DNA from: Clostridiales bacterium
GTDB taxonomy: Bacteria > Bacillota > Clostridia > Christensenellales > Aristaeellaceae
Assembly (NCBI GenBank): GCA_004557905.1
Contig: SFFH01000061.1
Span: 1-14,203 of the forward strand
Reading direction: 5' to 3'
DNA: 14,203 nucleotides
Shown: piece by piece, positions 12,816 through 14,203 of the stretch
How the letters are laid out: each line of letters starts with the position of its first letter
Numbering within the stretch: position 1 is the stretch's first letter
Translations under genes and position numbers: made by a program
Notes under the pieces: model-generated
Databases searched by the model: none
What the model was told of the DNA's origin: nothing
Seen by the model: the letters and a program-made list of their open reading frames with translations, nothing else

Positions 12816-14203
12816 ATGAAGGATCTTTCCCGCAGAAGCTTTTTGAAGGGTGCGCTCGCCGGCGCCGCGTCCGTCGCGGCGGTTGGCGTCGCCGGCGTGC
12901 CGGCGCTCGTGCGCGCGGAGGGCATCTACACCCCGGGCACCTACAGCGCGCAGGCGCAGGGCATGGGCACCGTCACCGTGACGATGACCTTCAGCGAAAC
13001 GGCGATCACCGACGTCGTGCTCGACCTGCCCAATGAGACGCCCGGCTATGGCCAGGCGGCGGCCGAGGAGCTCAAGGCGCGGCTGATGAGCGCGCAGAGC
13101 GCGGAGATCGACGCGGTTTCCGGCTCGACGATCACCTCCACTGCTGTGGCCAAGGCGGCGGACAAGTGCATCAAGCAGGCCAAGGGCGAAATCCCGGTCG
13201 AGGTACTCGAGCAGAAGGAAAATGCTGCGGACGGCGATTGGCTCGGCCAGGAGCCGGAAATCGACGAGAGCCAGATCGTCGCCGAGTACGAGACCGAGGT
13301 GCTGGTCATCGGCTGCGGCACCGGCGGCATGTTCGTCGTGGCCTCCGCCGCCGAGGAGGGCGCGAAGGTCATCGGCATCGACCGCTTCCCGACCGGCGTG
13401 GGCATCCGCGACGACCTGGGCGCCATCGACTCCCGCTATCAGAAGGCGTGGGGCACGAAGATCGACAAGTTCGATTACATCACCATGGCGACCCAGTACG
13501 CTGCCGGCCACATCAATCAGGAGCTGGTGAAGCTGTTCTGCGAGGAGTCCGGCGCGGTGATCGACTGGTACGGCGACCGCCTCGCCGAGCGCGGCGTGGA
13601 GCTGTGGCACGAGAGCGGCGACAGCGAGGACGACGCGCGCTATCATCACTTTGCCACCGGCCATTCCCCGCGCTGGACGGGCAGCGACGACGGCACGGGC
13701 AAGACGCTGGACGGCAACAAGGTGCTCTACGACTATGCCACCAAGCTGGGCGCTGAGTTCCATTACAACACCAAGATGGTGAAGCTCGTGCATGCGGACG
13801 GCAAGGTGACCGGCTGCATCGCCGAGAATGGCGACGGAGCGTATGTGCGCTACACCGCCAGCAAGGGCACCGTTGTGGCGACGGGCGGCTATTCGCTCAA
13901 CTACGAGATGATGGAGGCGCTCCAGCCGTGGAACCTGCGCATCATCGGCCGCAACGGCTCCGAGCCGGGCGCGTTCGGCGACGGCATCAAGGCGTGCCTG
14001 TGGGCCGGCGCGAAGATGGATGAGACGCACTCCATGATGATGTTTGACCGCTGCGCGCTGCGCCCGGATCAGGAGACCGGCGTGGAGACGGCGAAATCCG
14101 GCGACAACGGCTTCTTCTGGATGGGCAGCCAGCCGTGGCTCAAGGTCAACGCCGACGGCAAGCGCTTCTTCAACGAGTCCGGCACCTATGAGGGCATCCT
14201 GCA
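12816..14203 (+). CDS. Tat-exported FMN/FAD flavoprotein, fumarate/urocanate reductase type (3' end outside window)
   Basis: The open frame runs from ATG 12816, 9 nt after AGGAGG (12801-12806), to the window edge: 462 residues without a stop. The N-terminus is a twin-arginine signal, SRRSFLKG (5-12), with a hydrophobic core to about 33. An FMN-binding domain follows (about 36-125); DAVSGST (99-105) fits the ApbE flavinylation motif, so FMN would be covalently attached at T105. An FAD_binding_2-type domain begins with VLVIGCGTGGM (162-172) and includes VVATGGYSLNYEM (353-365), FGDGIKACLWAGAKMD (387-402) and GKRFFNES (448-455). Such proteins reduce fumarate, urocanate or related enoates outside the membrane as electron acceptors. 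The substrate cannot be read here, and part of the active site lies beyond the edge. Regulation by the divergent MerR protein is inferred. Confidence 0.93.
   Translation, partial: MKDLSRRSFLKGALAGAASVAAVGVAGVPALVRAEGIYTPGTYSAQAQGMGTVTVTMTFSETAITDVVLDLPNETPGYGQAAAEELKARLMSAQSAEIDAVSGSTITSTAVAKAADKCIKQAKGEIPVEVLEQKENAADGDWLGQEPEIDESQIVAEYETEVLVIGCGTGGMFVVASAAEEGAKVIGIDRFPTGVGIRDDLGAIDSRYQKAWGTKIDKFDYITMATQYAAGHINQELVKLFCEESGAVIDWYGDRLAERGVELWHESGDSEDDARYHHFATGHSPRWTGSDDGTGKTLDGNKVLYDYATKLGAEFHYNTKMVKLVHADGKVTGCIAENGDGAYVRYTASKGTVVATGGYSLNYEMMEALQPWNLRIIGRNGSEPGAFGDGIKACLWAGAKMDETHSMMMFDRCALRPDQETGVETAKSGDNGFFWMGSQPWLKVNADGKRFFNESGTYEGIL

Noticed and set aside
12717..14030. 437-codon minus-strand frame opposite the flavoprotein
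   Set aside because: The opposite strand has a complete set of Tat, FMN and FAD motifs in one uninterrupted frame; this frame has Arg/Ala/Leu/His-rich shadow composition.

Overview
The window is GC-rich, densely coded chromosomal DNA from a spore-forming member of the Bacillota, most likely a high-GC gut-type Clostridia. Support comes from spoIIID followed by an mbl/mreB-type gene, the ecfA1-ecfA2-ecfT-truA order, strong GGAGG-type ribosome binding sites and TTG/GTG starts. Species cannot be named from the sequence. No tRNA, rRNA, CRISPR array, transposase or phage gene was seen.

Layout. 1-306 is a non-coding leader rich in inverted repeats. 307-2373 holds two COG0523 (CobW-type) GTPase genes: one with a 33-histidine metal-binding stretch, the other lacking the CxCC metal motif and carrying what looks like a YcgQ/DUF1980-type C-terminal domain. 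2374-2569 holds a head-to-head pair of hairpin repeats. 2570-5795 is a translationally coupled ecfA1-ecfA2-ecfT-truA operon; its ecfT appears to lack about 30 internal residues. 5866-7414 is spoIIID and an MreB/Mbl-like gene, separated by a composite palindromic element and a third copy of the hairpin repeat. After a terminator and promoter, 7579-11281 encodes a YjjG-type HAD phosphatase and a 992-residue lipoprotein with seven peptidoglycan-binding repeats and a probable beta-propeller. On the minus strand, 11276-12636 holds a MerR regulator followed by a small cysteine-cluster protein. Divergent from these, starting at 12816 and running off the end, is a Tat-exported FMN/FAD flavoprotein of the fumarate/urocanate reductase type.

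How the genes work together. The CobW pair probably handles transition metals. The ECF module energises vitamin or metal uptake through S-components encoded elsewhere. spoIIID and mbl link to sporulation and cell shape. The MerR gene faces a flavoprotein promoter with a 19-bp spacer, the hallmark of MerR-activated promoters, so this block looks like an inducible extracytoplasmic electron-acceptor reductase.

The most notable observations are the apparent in-frame deletion in ecfT, a family of intergenic double-hairpin repeats with compensatory stem changes, the CobW fusion, and the MerR/flavoprotein control region.
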